Of a stretch of 64,000 nucleotides of DNA, positions 25,983 to 34,888 are shown piece by piece. Both the position numbers and the translations under genes were made by a program. The notes below the pieces were generated by a model. It had not been told where the DNA came from, did not search any database, and saw nothing but the letters and a program-made list of their open reading frames with translations. This stretch comes from Clostridium magnum DSM 2767 (GTDB lineage Bacteria; Bacillota; Clostridia; Clostridiales; Clostridiaceae), in contig NZ_LWAE01000013.1 in NCBI RefSeq assembly GCF_001623875.1, positions 34,013 to 98,012 of the forward strand, in the 5' to 3' direction. How positions within the stretch are numbered: position 1 is the stretch's first letter; each line of letters begins with the position of its first letter.

Positions 25983-27182
25983 ATGCCCGAAATGAGTATT
26001 GGGGAAATAAGAGAGCATACGAAAAGATATACAAAAGAATTGATTCCAAACACTATACCAAATAACATTAAGATTTGGAGAGAACAATTACACAAGATTC
26101 CTGTAAAACAATTAGCGGATGAGCTATTGATAGATAGAAACTTCTTAACTGCGGTGGAAGCTCAGGATAAGAATTTCAGTGGAAAGACAACGATACGATA
26201 TATAAAACATTTTTCTGATAAAAATAAAAGAAAATCTCATATGAATTTTTACGCTATGTATGATGTGCAGAAAAAATGTATCTGTGACACTACAGATGAA
26301 AAGTTTTATATAGCAGATTGTGTATTCACAATGTCATTGCAAGATGCACGTGAATTATATGAAAAACAAAAGACTAGGAAAAAAGAAGATCCTAGTATTG
26401 ATGATTTAATAGAATATATATCTGGTAGGAATCCAGTAATTGAAAAACACTTAGCTCAAAAATCAGATGAATTAGAAGCGAAGTTTAAAGAAGAGGATAA
26501 GGATATAACTGATCCTGAGAAGTTAAGTGTGGAGTTTAATGAGTATAGAGTTGTTAAGAGCAAAGTTGAAGATGGAAACATGGTACTTAGCTTAGAAGCT
26601 ATCTTTAAGAAAGAATTTGAAATAAAAGACCATGAATTTGATATTAATTTTGCTAGGGATGAAGATAAAGAATTAACTAAAATGATGATTCATATGGGCT
26701 ATGGTGAAGAAATAGCAGCCCTTGAATATGATGTAGATGATGACTTTATCAGTGTAGTAAACGGAAAAGTAATATTAAGCAAAGAATATAAAATACCAAA
26801 TGGAAGAGATATAAGCGACTTCTACCTAACAGATACCTTGGATATTAACCAAAAAGAGGGTGAAGTAGAGGTTAAGAAATCTGCTGATGGAACACCTAAA
26901 AAAGTTAAATTTAAGGCTGTTAGACCTTCTATTAATAATTTTAAGAGATACCGTACTCTAAATAATAAAACGATAGAAGAAATGGCTACATCAATCGGAT
27001 TGTCTTACAATGGATATTTAAACTTAGAGGTGGGTGCTCAAAAAATTAGTACGAAGATAATGTGGGGAACTTGTAAAAGTTTAAGAATTCCGCTAGAAAC
27101 TATATTAAACATTGACGAATACTATGAACGCTATTGCAGGCATACAAAGATAAGAAAAAGAAGCTCCCATGAAGAAGAATAA
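25983..27182 (+). CDS. Large transcriptional regulator with two HTH regions
   Basis: 399 residues. An N-terminal helix-turn-helix lies near 28-70 (KIWREQLHKIPVKQLADELL, then RNFLTAVEAQDK). A central acidic region rich in Glu and Asp (about 120-290) follows. A second XRE-type domain lies near 318-375 (FKRYRTLNNKTIEEMATSIG, YNGYLNLEVGAQKIS). Two terminal DNA-binding domains suggest bridging of two sites. It is preceded by a palindrome-bearing promoter, followed by a terminator, and is not in a box unit. It is a candidate global regulator of the plasmid. Confidence 0.65.
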   Translation: MPEMSIGEIREHTKRYTKELIPNTIPNNIKIWREQLHKIPVKQLADELLIDRNFLTAVEAQDKNFSGKTTIRYIKHFSDKNKRKSHMNFYAMYDVQKKCICDTTDEKFYIADCVFTMSLQDARELYEKQKTRKKEDPSIDDLIEYISGRNPVIEKHLAQKSDELEAKFKEEDKDITDPEKLSVEFNEYRVVKSKVEDGNMVLSLEAIFKKEFEIKDHEFDINFARDEDKELTKMMIHMGYGEEIAALEYDVDDDFISVVNGKVILSKEYKIPNGRDISDFYLTDTLDINQKEGEVEVKKSADGTPKKVKFKAVRPSINNFKRYRTLNNKTIEEMATSIGLSYNGYLNLEVGAQKISTKIMWGTCKSLRIPLETILNIDEYYERYCRHTKIRKRSSHEEE

Positions 27183-27220
27183 TTGTATGTGGAATAAGTA
27201 GTATGTAATAAAGTTGAAAT

Positions 27221-27273
27221 AAAAAACATGGAGTTAATGCAGTAAATTTTTCTGTATCAATTCCATGTTTTTT
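27221..27273 (+). terminator. Intrinsic terminator, probably bidirectional
   Basis: AAAAAACATGGA pairs with TCCATGTTTTTT, and inner bases extend the stem. Confidence 0.8.
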
Positions 27274-27320
27274 GTTTTAGAAGGAAAATTAATTTATATG
27301 AAGAATATCTAAGGTAAAAG

Positions 27321-27591
27321 ATTGGGTGGCTAGACTTCGATTAATGTTTATGTCAACTACCCCCCTCTTATAGAAGAGGAGGCTTGTAGGAATAATCCTA
27401 CGAAGTCTTAGTTGTCTAGCCTAAGTGTTCACTCACTACGTTGGATTGCATGTAGAAACCCAAAAATGATACCCAAGTTTTTGGCTCTTTCGTGGCTCTG
27501 TAAAAGTTCTAAGGGCAAGGAACAGTCAACCACATTGTGAAGGCTTTCCAACATTGGCGAAGGGTAAATAACTCTGAAAGGAGAACGTAAC
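27321..27591 (+). ncRNA. Predicted IscB omega RNA
   Basis: About 270 bases without a reading frame lie directly upstream of iscB, rich in helices and higher in GC than the surroundings. GGCTAGAC (27328) pairs with GTCTAGCC (27414), ACTTCG (27334) with CGAAGT (27401), CCTCTT with AAGAGG near 27370, and TGTAGG with CCTACG near 27390. IscB elements encode their guide RNA here (HEARO RNA). The guide itself would be the 15-20 bases before about 27321. The exact 5' end is inferred. Confidence 0.75.
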
Positions 27592-28863
27592 TTGAGAGTA
27601 TACGTTATTAATCAAAGAAAAGAACCATTAATGCCGACATCTCAAAGAAAAGCAAGAGTGTTGCTAAAACAAGGGAAAGCTAAAATACACTCATATAATC
27701 CTTTTACGATTCAACTATTATCATCAACAGGAGAAACAAAACAAGATATAACTCTAGGCGTAGATGCTGGTTCTAAAACTATAGGAATTTCAGCAACTAC
27801 TAAAAAAGTAGAATTATATTCTGCTGAATTGGAATTAAGAACAGATATAGTTGAATTATTATCAACTAAAAAACAATATCGAAGAAGTAGACGAAACAGA
27901 AAGACTAGATATAGAAAATCAAGATTTCTCAATAGAGTGAAATCGAAAAATAAAGGGTGGTTAGCCCCATCTATTGAAAATAAAATTCAAGGTCATTTTA
28001 GAATCATAGAAAAAGTTAATCAACTACTACCGATAAGCGAAACCATAGTAGAAGTAGCAAGTTTTAATATACAGAAAATAAATAATCCTACCATACAAGG
28101 GAAAGAGTATCAGCAAGGAAATCAATTGGACTTTTGGAATGTTAGGGAGTATGTGTTATTTAGAGATGGTCATAAATGCCAAGGTAAGAAAAATTGCAAA
28201 GGGAAGATACTAAATGTTCATCATATAGAATCAAGAAAAGTAGGTGGTAATGCACCTGCTAATTTGATAACACTTTGCGAAGATTGCCATAATGATTATC
28301 ATTCAGGAAAGCTAAACAAGACCTTCAAACGAGGAAAAAGCTTCAAGGATTCTACATTCATGGGGATAATGCGTTGGACCTTTTACAACAGACTAAAAGA
28401 AATATATCCTAATGTAAAAATGACATATGGGTATATAACCAAAACCATAAGAATAACAAATAAGTTAGAAAAGGCACATAGAATAGATGCAAGATGTATA
28501 AGTGGAAATTCATTAGCTAAAGAATCAGATGTTTGGTATCATGTCAAACAAGTTAGAAAAAAGAAAAGAAGTCTCCATGAAGCAGTAGCTAGAAAAGGTA
28601 GAAAAACACCAAATAGACAATCTAAAAGAAATAGCAAAAACACTAAAGAAATAATATACAAAGAAAAGAAGTGGTGTTTATATGATAAAGTCAAAGTAAA
28701 CGGAGGTATAGGTTTTATATCGGGATTTAGTGGGAACATGGTATACGTACAAGACATAGATGGAAAGTATATTCAACTATCTCCAAAGTATAAGCAAATA
28801 AGCACAGATAATATAGAATTAATAAATAGAAATAATAACTATATATGCGAATGTATTGCCTAA
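27592..28863 (+). CDS. iscB: IscB RNA-guided nuclease
   Basis: 423 residues from TTG 27592, eight bases after AAAGGAG. Order: PLMP domain (EPLMPTSQRKARVLLKQGKA), RuvC-I GVDAGSKTIG with Asp58, an Arg-rich bridge helix (YRRSRRNRKTRYRKSR), RuvC-II with Glu154 in TIVEVASF, HNH with His210-His211 (VHHIESRKVGG and paired Cys), RuvC-III with His296 and Asp299 (HRIDAR), and a C-terminal beta domain for target recognition. IscB is the ancestor of Cas9 and cuts both DNA strands under omega-RNA guidance. All catalytic residues appear intact. No tnpA accompanies it. Confidence 0.93.
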   Translation: MRVYVINQRKEPLMPTSQRKARVLLKQGKAKIHSYNPFTIQLLSSTGETKQDITLGVDAGSKTIGISATTKKVELYSAELELRTDIVELLSTKKQYRRSRRNRKTRYRKSRFLNRVKSKNKGWLAPSIENKIQGHFRIIEKVNQLLPISETIVEVASFNIQKINNPTIQGKEYQQGNQLDFWNVREYVLFRDGHKCQGKKNCKGKILNVHHIESRKVGGNAPANLITLCEDCHNDYHSGKLNKTFKRGKSFKDSTFMGIMRWTFYNRLKEIYPNVKMTYGYITKTIRITNKLEKAHRIDARCISGNSLAKESDVWYHVKQVRKKKRSLHEAVARKGRKTPNRQSKRNSKNTKEIIYKEKKWCLYDKVKVNGGIGFISGFSGNMVYVQDIDGKYIQLSPKYKQISTDNIELINRNNNYICECIA

Positions 28864-28948
28864 AGGCAAGTGCTATCCACCTACCACCTAAGAGGATGGG
28901 AGAATTCCGCACAGGAGGTTAAATGGATTAAATATAATAGAAAGGCAT

Positions 28949-29015
28949 GAACTACTCATTGATTATAGAAGAAGGAGCGTCCTATAGGCTTAAAAAGTTA
29001 CAAGGGTAACGGTTG
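28949..29015 (-). repeat. Orphan right-end sequence of an IS200/IS605-type element
   Basis: The stretch matches the right end beside the fourth tnpB (45686-45749) over most of its length. Shared parts are GAACTACTC, TAGAAG, CCTATAGGCTTAAAA and ACAAGGGTAACGGTTG. Here no tnpB adjoins it. It is a solo remnant, or a small non-autonomous element next to iscB. Confidence 0.6.
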
Positions 29016-29126
29016 AAAAGGCTATTATAAAAGTATATTCATTATAATATGTAGCTTAAATAAGAACTGCTTTAAGTAATTATTTTATTATAATAGTGAA
29101 TATAAAACTAGAAAGAGGTGAATATA

Positions 29127-29744
29127 ATGCCTAAGAAAAAATGCCCTGCTTGTGGGTCAACTGACACAGTAAAAATTTTATATGGTATGCCAACATATGA
29201 AGCCTTTGAAGAAGCAGAACGAGGTGAAATATCTTTAGGCGGCTGCTGCATTTCAAATAATGATCCAACTAGACACTGCAAAACTTGTGGACAGGACTTT
29301 GGCGGTGGTGATTTGTTTCCTTTGTTTGAAATGAATTCTCTTGAGTTTTTTGTGGGAGGTTATTTTGGTACATCTCATTTTATATACATTGATGGAAAAC
29401 GAAAAAATAAAGTAATAAAGTACGCAAAAACTCCAGGTGGAATGTATGCTGATTTGAAACATCCTAAGAATGAAATAAATCTGTATCCAGATATAGTATT
29501 AAAAGAAATACCTTTGACATCAGAACAGTGGCTTGCTTTTATAGAAGAACTAACTTCTTTGGAAGTAGCATGTTGGAAAGATAAATATTATGATAATGAT
29601 ATATGTGATGGAACACAGTGGGAACTTGTGATAAGATTCCCTCATCGTAATAAAATCAGCAAGTGTGGCAGCAATGAATATCCACCATACTGGAATAAAT
29701 TTATTAAGATTATGAAGAAATATATAGGTGAAAATATAGGTTAA
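29127..29744 (+). CDS. Zinc-ribbon protein of unknown function
   Basis: About 205 residues. The N-terminal zinc ribbon has CPACG near 6-10 and CKTCGQDFGGGD near 53, with a GGCC between. The remaining part has FFVGGYFGTSHFIYIDGKRK and conserved-looking aromatic residues. I chose ATG 29127 because AGAGGTGA sits five bases upstream. Small proteins with this order are often annotated only as hypothetical. The next gene starts 33 bases downstream and is likely co-transcribed. Confidence 0.6.
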   Translation: MPKKKCPACGSTDTVKILYGMPTYEAFEEAERGEISLGGCCISNNDPTRHCKTCGQDFGGGDLFPLFEMNSLEFFVGGYFGTSHFIYIDGKRKNKVIKYAKTPGGMYADLKHPKNEINLYPDIVLKEIPLTSEQWLAFIEELTSLEVACWKDKYYDNDICDGTQWELVIRFPHRNKISKCGSNEYPPYWNKFIKIMKKYIGENIG

Positions 29745-29777
29745 TATTTTAATTAGTTTATGGAGGAAGGTGTTAAT

Positions 29778-30362
29778 ATGCTTGAAAAAGCCATACTCAT
29801 AGCAACAAATGCACATCAAGGACAAATTGATAAAGCTGGTAAACCATATATATTACATCCACTACGATTAATGTTTTCAAGAATAAATGAAACAGAGAGA
29901 ATATGTGCAGTGCTTCATGATGTAATTGAAGATACAGATATTACATTAGATTACTTAAGAAATAAGGGGTTTTCAGAAGAAATATTATCTGCTTTAGATG
30001 CCTTAACAAGGCGAGGAAATGAAAGCTATGATGAATTTATAGGTAGAATTATAAATAGTAGAATTGCCAGTCATGTAAAGCTAGCCGATCTATGTGATAA
30101 TATGGATTTGACAAGAATCAAAAATCCTACAGAAGAGGATTATCAAAGAATAGAAAAATACCGAAAAGCCGCAAGGAGAATACTTGATTCTCTTGAAGAA
30201 GACGGGGATGAAGATTTCATTAAGACAAGAGAAATTGAAATAAATGGATGTGTAACAGTTCCTGAAAGTTGTTCAGAGGATGAATTTTCAGATAAATTTA
30301 TTGATTTTATTGAGAGGGATTACTGGTCATTTGGAGGCGGAATAAGACATGTAGAAAAGTAA
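29778..30362 (+). CDS. HD-domain small alarmone hydrolase-like protein
   Basis: 194 residues from ATG 29778. The N-terminal 140 residues match the SpoT/MESH1 HD fold: IATNAHQGQIDKAGKPYILH, the HD pair in VLHDVIEDTD and VKLADLCDNMDL. Such stand-alone domains hydrolyse (p)ppGpp or related nucleotides. No synthetase domain is attached. The last 45 residues (CVTVPESCSEDEFSDKFIDF ...) are an extra tail not typical of the family. The ribosome binding site is GAAGGTG. It is not in a box unit. Confidence 0.8.
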   Translation: MLEKAILIATNAHQGQIDKAGKPYILHPLRLMFSRINETERICAVLHDVIEDTDITLDYLRNKGFSEEILSALDALTRRGNESYDEFIGRIINSRIASHVKLADLCDNMDLTRIKNPTEEDYQRIEKYRKAARRILDSLEEDGDEDFIKTREIEINGCVTVPESCSEDEFSDKFIDFIERDYWSFGGGIRHVEK

Positions 30363-30506
30363 TTGCAGTAATGTACTAATGCTTCGGGAATTCTTTTTTC
30401 TGTTTTCCTATTATTATGAATACTTCTCAACTATATATTTCATAGATATTATAATATCTTCAATAAAGTAATGCAAACTATATGATGAGAAAATCAATAA
30501 AATAGA

Positions 30507-30657
30507 TTGCATTATTTTAAAGCTGATGATATAATAAAAACATAAATATTATATAAAACCCCAAGCTAGTTTTTGTATTAAGGCTAGCTGCTAAATGCAA
30601 ATTTGACTTTTTTAAGCACATATTAAAGATTTTTACAAATTAAATAGAGATTTTAGC
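30507..30657 (+). promoter_or_regulatory. Promoter and box leader of unit B
   Basis: TTGCAT (30507-30512), a 17-base spacer and TATAAT (30530-30535) form the promoter. The leader then holds box variants at 30626 (AGATTTTTACAAATT) and 30648 (AGATTTTAGCAAAT), the latter running into the terminator stem. The gap upstream from 30363 has no gene. Confidence 0.65.
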
Positions 30658-30710
30658 AAATCCGTAAATCTATAACCGCAGAAGGTATAGACTTAGGGAT
30701 TTTTTATTTT
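30658..30710 (+). terminator. Leader terminator of unit B
   Basis: AAATCC-TAA-TCTATA pairs with TATAGA-TTA-GGATTT in an interrupted 16-bp stem, followed by T6. The second box overlaps its 5' arm. It lies about 250 bases before the first gene, so transcription must read through it. Confidence 0.75.
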
Positions 30711-30810
30711 TCTCTAGTAAACCCCAATGCAACCTAATACGTTACATTAGAGTTTATTAATACATAATACATACATAATATTATATTTTGTTTGTTGATG
30801 TGTTTTTAAA

Positions 30811-30900
30811 CTAAATGTAGCGCCGGGAGGCAATTAATGTAGTATCGCGGGACTTTCCCACGAACCTACAAGGTGGCTTGCTGCTGGGCATCCCAGTTCA
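30811..30900 (+). ncRNA. GC-rich structured leader element, unassigned
   Basis: A 90-base GC-rich island in an AT-rich leader. TGTAG (30838) pairs with CTACA (30866), enclosing GGG and CCC with a short loop. Outer bases GGGA and GCAA near 30825 can pair with TTGC and TCCC near 30879 and 30891. No start codon with a binding site is present. It could be a riboswitch-like or trans-acting RNA; I cannot match it to a known class. Confidence 0.35.
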
Positions 30901-30905
30901 AGAAT

Positions 30906-30950
30906 AGATTTTTGCAAATAAAAAAAGGATTTAAGCAAATTTAAAGGAGG
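30906..30950 (+). promoter_or_regulatory. Two regulatory boxes plus ribosome binding site
   Basis: The variant AGATTTTTGCAAAT (30906) and the exact box GGATTTAAGCAAATT (30927-30941) are followed by AAAGGAGG ahead of the ATG at 30959. Confidence 0.7.
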
Positions 30951-30958
30951 TTGTCAAC

Positions 30959-33900
30959 ATGACAATGGTATCAAACGTAGAAAAATTAGAGAAATTAGAG
31001 GCAAAATTCACTTCTGATGATGTAGAGTGGAGAGTAGGATCAACAACTAAGGATAAGTCCAAGGGAATGGCATTACCCTATATAACTAATAGGGCAATAC
31101 AGCAAAGATTAGACCAAGTTGTGGGAAAAGGTTACTGGAAAAATAAATATGTACCTTGGCACAATGGAAGTCAACTTTGTGAATTGAGTATTAAAGTAGT
31201 ATATGAAGATGGTTCCTTTGAATGGATTGATAAGATTGATGGAGCAGAATGTTCCGACTTTGAAGCTATCAAGGGAGGATTATCCGATTCAATGAGTGCG
31301 ACAAGAAGCGACTTGTTCTAAAAGTATAGTACTGGAGCAATCCAGTTACCTTAGTTACGAAGGTATTCCCGCCCGAAACTGCGATTGAAGTAATTCAATG
31401 GTAGGTTGCATGAGGGAAAGCCTAATATATCCTTAAGTGTTATAGAGATATAGGGCAAGGGAAAGGATGACATGGCTAACGTTAAGTGAACCTTCATAAG
31501 CATCGTTATCGGAAACCAAAGGAAAGAACGCTGATACCTTGGATTGTGATTATAGAAAGGTGGGATTCATTGACCATCACGCTGTAACCTACATCACCGG
31601 TGTATAGAAGGAGCCTAAATTATTCGTATCTATACAAAGTCGAACTTGATAAGCCCAATAGAGTCCAATTTACAAAATAAACTGGTAAGTCAAACAATCC
31701 TATGGAGAGGGAGACCCAATTCTCTAGTGGGTAAAGGATGTTAGAAAAAGCGAAAGCCACTACACCGAAAGGTAACGGGAACGGACATAACCGAGTGGAT
31801 AGTATCTAATGATATAACCTGAAAGGGTGCTGACTTCTAACTGGTGTACAACATGGTAATAAAACGAAAAAGTAAATACTCCACAGAAAGGGAGGTAATG
31901 TGTGATGAACACTTCAGTCAGTCAACAAAGAATGCTCATCAAGAAGTCCACTGTATCTCCTACCTCTTGGGACAGTATTAACTGGAATAAGATACAAAGG
32001 TATGTGGAGAAATTACAGCAGCGGATATACCATGCGGAAAGTTGTGGTAATAAACGAAAGGTCAGAGACCTCCAGAGATTATTGATGAGAAGTGAAGCAG
32101 CTTTATTATTATCTATCAGACAGACAACACAAATTAATAAAGGTAAAAGGACAGCAGGAGTGGATGGATACAAAGCTCTCACTGAAAGAGAAAGAATGGC
32201 ACTGTACAACAAAATGAAAAATATGAACATCATGTGCCATAATCCAAAACCAGCTTATAGAACTTATATTAAAAAGAAAAATGGTAAATTAAGACCTCTT
32301 GGTATCCCTACTATAAAAGATAGGGTATATCAAAATATCGCAAAGTTAGCACTAGAACCACAATGGGAAGCTAGATTTGAACCTAGTAGTTATGGATTTA
32401 GACCTAAGAGAAGTTGCCATGATGCAATTACTGCAATTCATAGTAAAATAGCCAAGGCTAATAGTAAAAAGCAATGGATATTTGAAGGAGACTTCCGAGG
32501 TTGTTTCGATAACCTAAATCACAGCTACATTATGGAACAAATAAAGGAATTTCCAGCAAATAATATTATTAAGAGATGGCTTAAAGCTGGATTCGTAGAC
32601 AATGGTGTATTCAATAAAACTGAATTTGGAACACCTCAAGGCGGAATTATATCGCCACTTCTTGCAAACATAGCATTACATGGTATGGAGGCAGAATTAG
32701 GAATCACGTATAAAAAACTCAATAAAAAGCGTGATGGTGTTGTCTATGAAAACCAAGGCACTAAGGCAGTAGTAAGATACGCTGATGACTTTGTTGTTAT
32801 ATGTAGCAGTAAGGAAGAAGCAGAAAGTATTTATAAGCGAATAAGACCATATCTTGATAAGCGTGGACTAGAACTAGCAGAGGATAAAACAAAAATAACA
32901 CACATTGATGAGGGATTCGACTTTCTTGGGTTTAACGTAAGAAGGTACAAAATTACAACATCAAAAAGTGGATATAAGGTTTTAATTAAACCATCCAAGG
33001 AATCCATAAAGAGAGCTAAAAAAACACTTTCTGAAACAGCCAAATCTGTACGGGGTAACAATGTAGGGGTACTAATAGATAAATTAAACCCTATAATTCT
33101 TGGTACAGCAAACTACTGGAGTACACAGGTATCCTCAGAGGTGTTCTCTACTATGGACAACCATATTTTCAAGGTACAATATAAGATTTTGAAAGGACTA
33201 CATCCTACAAAAAGTTGGAAATGGAAAAAGGGAAAATACTATAAACCAGATAGATATGGACAAAGTAAAAACAAATGGATACTAACGGACACTATCACTG
33301 GTAAACAACTCACAATGTTTTCTTGGAGACCTATAGTAAGGCATGAACTTATCAAATTCAATAACAGCCCTTTTGATAAAAGTCTTAAAAATTACTTCAA
33401 AAGAAGGGATATTAGAGAATTTGAAAGGGATAACGTTGCTCTAAGGCAGAAGCTTGCTAAAAAGCAAAATTATAAATGCCCACTATGTGGATACTCAATA
33501 ATTGATGGCAGAGAAGGACTAGAAAGACATCATAAAATTCCTAAAATAAAGGGAGGAAATGACACAATTAAAAATCAACAATTAGTCCATATCAGCTGTC
33601 ATATTGACCATCATAGATTACATCCAGCTAAAGGAACGCTACCTACTGAAGTTCAATTAAGAGCAGAGAAGAAATGGAGAGTTAAAGGTGGAAGAGTAAT
33701 CAGAAAATAGTTAATTACTATAATGACCGATAAATGTATGCTTGAGCCGTATGTGGTGAAAGTCACAAGTACGGTTCTTAGGCGGGAAAGAGGGAGTAAT
33801 CCCTCCTACCTAGCCGACAACGTGCTGCAGTTCAATGGGGAATAGGCAGATATCTTTATGAATTACCTTCAATATGGATAGAGCTTAAGGATGGCAAGTT

Positions 33901-34312
33901 TATCCCCGACCATGAAATGACTAGGCTTAATGCTTACATTGATGGTGACCAATCAGCAGTTTATAAGAATTGGCACGATAAGAAGGGCAGTAGCTCAGGA
34001 AACACTGGCAATGGCAATTCTAGAGGTGCAGGATACAATAAACAAACTACACCAAATACTCAAAATACAAACAGTTCTGAAGGACAAGCTAATGCAAGCA
34101 GTACACAAACAGGTGCAAAAGGTAATAGTAGCACAGGAAATACAACTAACTTTGCTTCACCGGGGCAGATCAACTATGTAAAGAGCTTGATTAAGAAAAC
34201 AAACCAGGATGAAGCTGCACTGTTACAGGAGTACAATGCTGAATCTATAGAAAAGCTTACTATTAGCCAAGCTAATGTAATTATTAAAAAACTTTCAGCT
34301 ATAGTGGCATAG
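30959..34312 (+). CDS. Rad52-like single-strand annealing protein, interrupted by group II intron 2
   Basis: Exon 1 is 30959-31295 and exon 2 is 33819-34312. Removing 31296-33818 leaves 831 bases, an intact 276-residue frame. The junction rebuilds the diagnostic Rad52/Sak motif AIKGGLSDSM-KRAAVQWGIGRYLY. The N-terminal annealing domain ends near 130. A Ser/Gly/Asn/Thr linker and a C-terminal segment (FASPGQINYVKSLIKKTNQD) like those of other phage annealing proteins follow. It anneals complementary single strands in recombination. It can be made only if the intron splices. It is the first gene of unit B. Confidence 0.88.
31296..33818 (+). mobile_element. Group II intron 2
   Basis: 2523 bases from GTGCGAC to AGCCGAC, with the same 34-nt domain V hairpin (33744-33777) as intron 1. 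Its ends are proved by the restored Rad52 reading frame. The 5' 350 bases match intron 1 closely except for the segment at 14408-14564. It carries its own reverse transcriptase. Confidence 0.95.
31905..33710 (+). CDS. ltrA: Group II intron reverse transcriptase/maturase with HNH domain (second)
   Basis: 601 residues from ATG 31905, matching the start of the intron 1 protein; an in-frame GTG lies one codon upstream. RT motifs, YADD near 293-296, the maturase X domain and C-terminal HNH (YKCPLCGYSI, LERHHKIPK) are all intact. It differs from the first protein mainly in the middle (RT 2-4 and the X domain), while both ends are almost identical. It serves splicing and mobility of intron 2. Confidence 0.95.
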   Translation: MNTSVSQQRMLIKKSTVSPTSWDSINWNKIQRYVEKLQQRIYHAESCGNKRKVRDLQRLLMRSEAALLLSIRQTTQINKGKRTAGVDGYKALTERERMALYNKMKNMNIMCHNPKPAYRTYIKKKNGKLRPLGIPTIKDRVYQNIAKLALEPQWEARFEPSSYGFRPKRSCHDAITAIHSKIAKANSKKQWIFEGDFRGCFDNLNHSYIMEQIKEFPANNIIKRWLKAGFVDNGVFNKTEFGTPQGGIISPLLANIALHGMEAELGITYKKLNKKRDGVVYENQGTKAVVRYADDFVVICSSKEEAESIYKRIRPYLDKRGLELAEDKTKITHIDEGFDFLGFNVRRYKITTSKSGYKVLIKPSKESIKRAKKTLSETAKSVRGNNVGVLIDKLNPIILGTANYWSTQVSSEVFSTMDNHIFKVQYKILKGLHPTKSWKWKKGKYYKPDRYGQSKNKWILTDTITGKQLTMFSWRPIVRHELIKFNNSPFDKSLKNYFKRRDIREFERDNVALRQKLAKKQNYKCPLCGYSIIDGREGLERHHKIPKIKGGNDTIKNQQLVHISCHIDHHRLHPAKGTLPTEVQLRAEKKWRVKGGRVIRK

Positions 34313-34318
34313 CTTAAT

Positions 34319-34394
34319 AAGGGAGATAAATGATTTATCTCCCTTTATCTCTATATATACGGTGATATTACTTTATTAAAGATTTAAGCAAATT
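34319..34394 (+). promoter_or_regulatory. Hairpin - box module
   Basis: A perfect 13-bp stem, AAGGGAGATAAAT with ATTTATCTCCCTT (34319-34345), is followed by the box variant AGATTTAAGCAAATT (34380). It lies between the Rad52-like gene and the next gene. Confidence 0.65.
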
Positions 34395-34413
34395 GAGAGG
34401 ATAGGTGCAAATT

Positions 34414-34839
34414 ATGAAAATTGATATTTTTACAGTTATTTTTATGAGAGAGGGATTATTTGATGGTCATGCAAACTTCTTAACATATGAGGAGGCTTGT
34501 GAACATTTTGAGGATGTAACAGGTGAAAACTATGAGGATTTTACAATTAAAGCTGACTGTGAACATTGCCTTATAGGGTCAAGAATAGAAGAGGATACCA
34601 TAGATCTAATACCAAAGAAGGAAAGAACATTTATGGTGCATATCCACGATTCTTATGTAAGGGACACTCAATATGTTTCTACTCCAGAGGAAGTTGATAG
34701 TGAAAACTGGCTTGATATTAATGGCTCAATTCTAGTAGGGGTTATTGATGCTTCAAGCAAGTATGAAGCTATAGATATAATTTCTAAGGAACTAGGAGTT
34801 AGCAAAGACATTTTAATAGCTCATGAGATAGTTGAATAA
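34414..34839 (+). CDS. Hypothetical protein, 141 aa
   Basis: ATG 34414 with GAGAGG upstream; an in-frame GTG at 34405 lies inside the spacing region. The product is acidic, with two halves: ANFLTYEEACEHFEDVTGEN and TFMVHIHDSYVRDTQYVST, then a C-terminal helix DIISKELGVSKDILIAHEI. The C-terminal segment recalls small phage-type domains that monitor a substrate, but I cannot name it. It is in unit B. Confidence 0.5.
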   Translation: MKIDIFTVIFMREGLFDGHANFLTYEEACEHFEDVTGENYEDFTIKADCEHCLIGSRIEEDTIDLIPKKERTFMVHIHDSYVRDTQYVSTPEEVDSENWLDINGSILVGVIDASSKYEAIDIISKELGVSKDILIAHEIVE

Positions 34840-34848
34840 ATAAATTAA

Positions 34849-34888
34849 GGATTTTAACAAATTAAAATTTAGGAGGATTTATGCAAAT
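34849..34888 (+). promoter_or_regulatory. Two regulatory boxes, second overlapping the start codon
   Basis: The variant GGATTTTAACAAATT (34849) is followed by the exact box GGATTTATGCAAAT (34875-34888), whose final AT begins the ATG at 34887. AGGAGG (34871-34876) overlaps the box start, so box and translation signal are fused. Confidence 0.7.
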
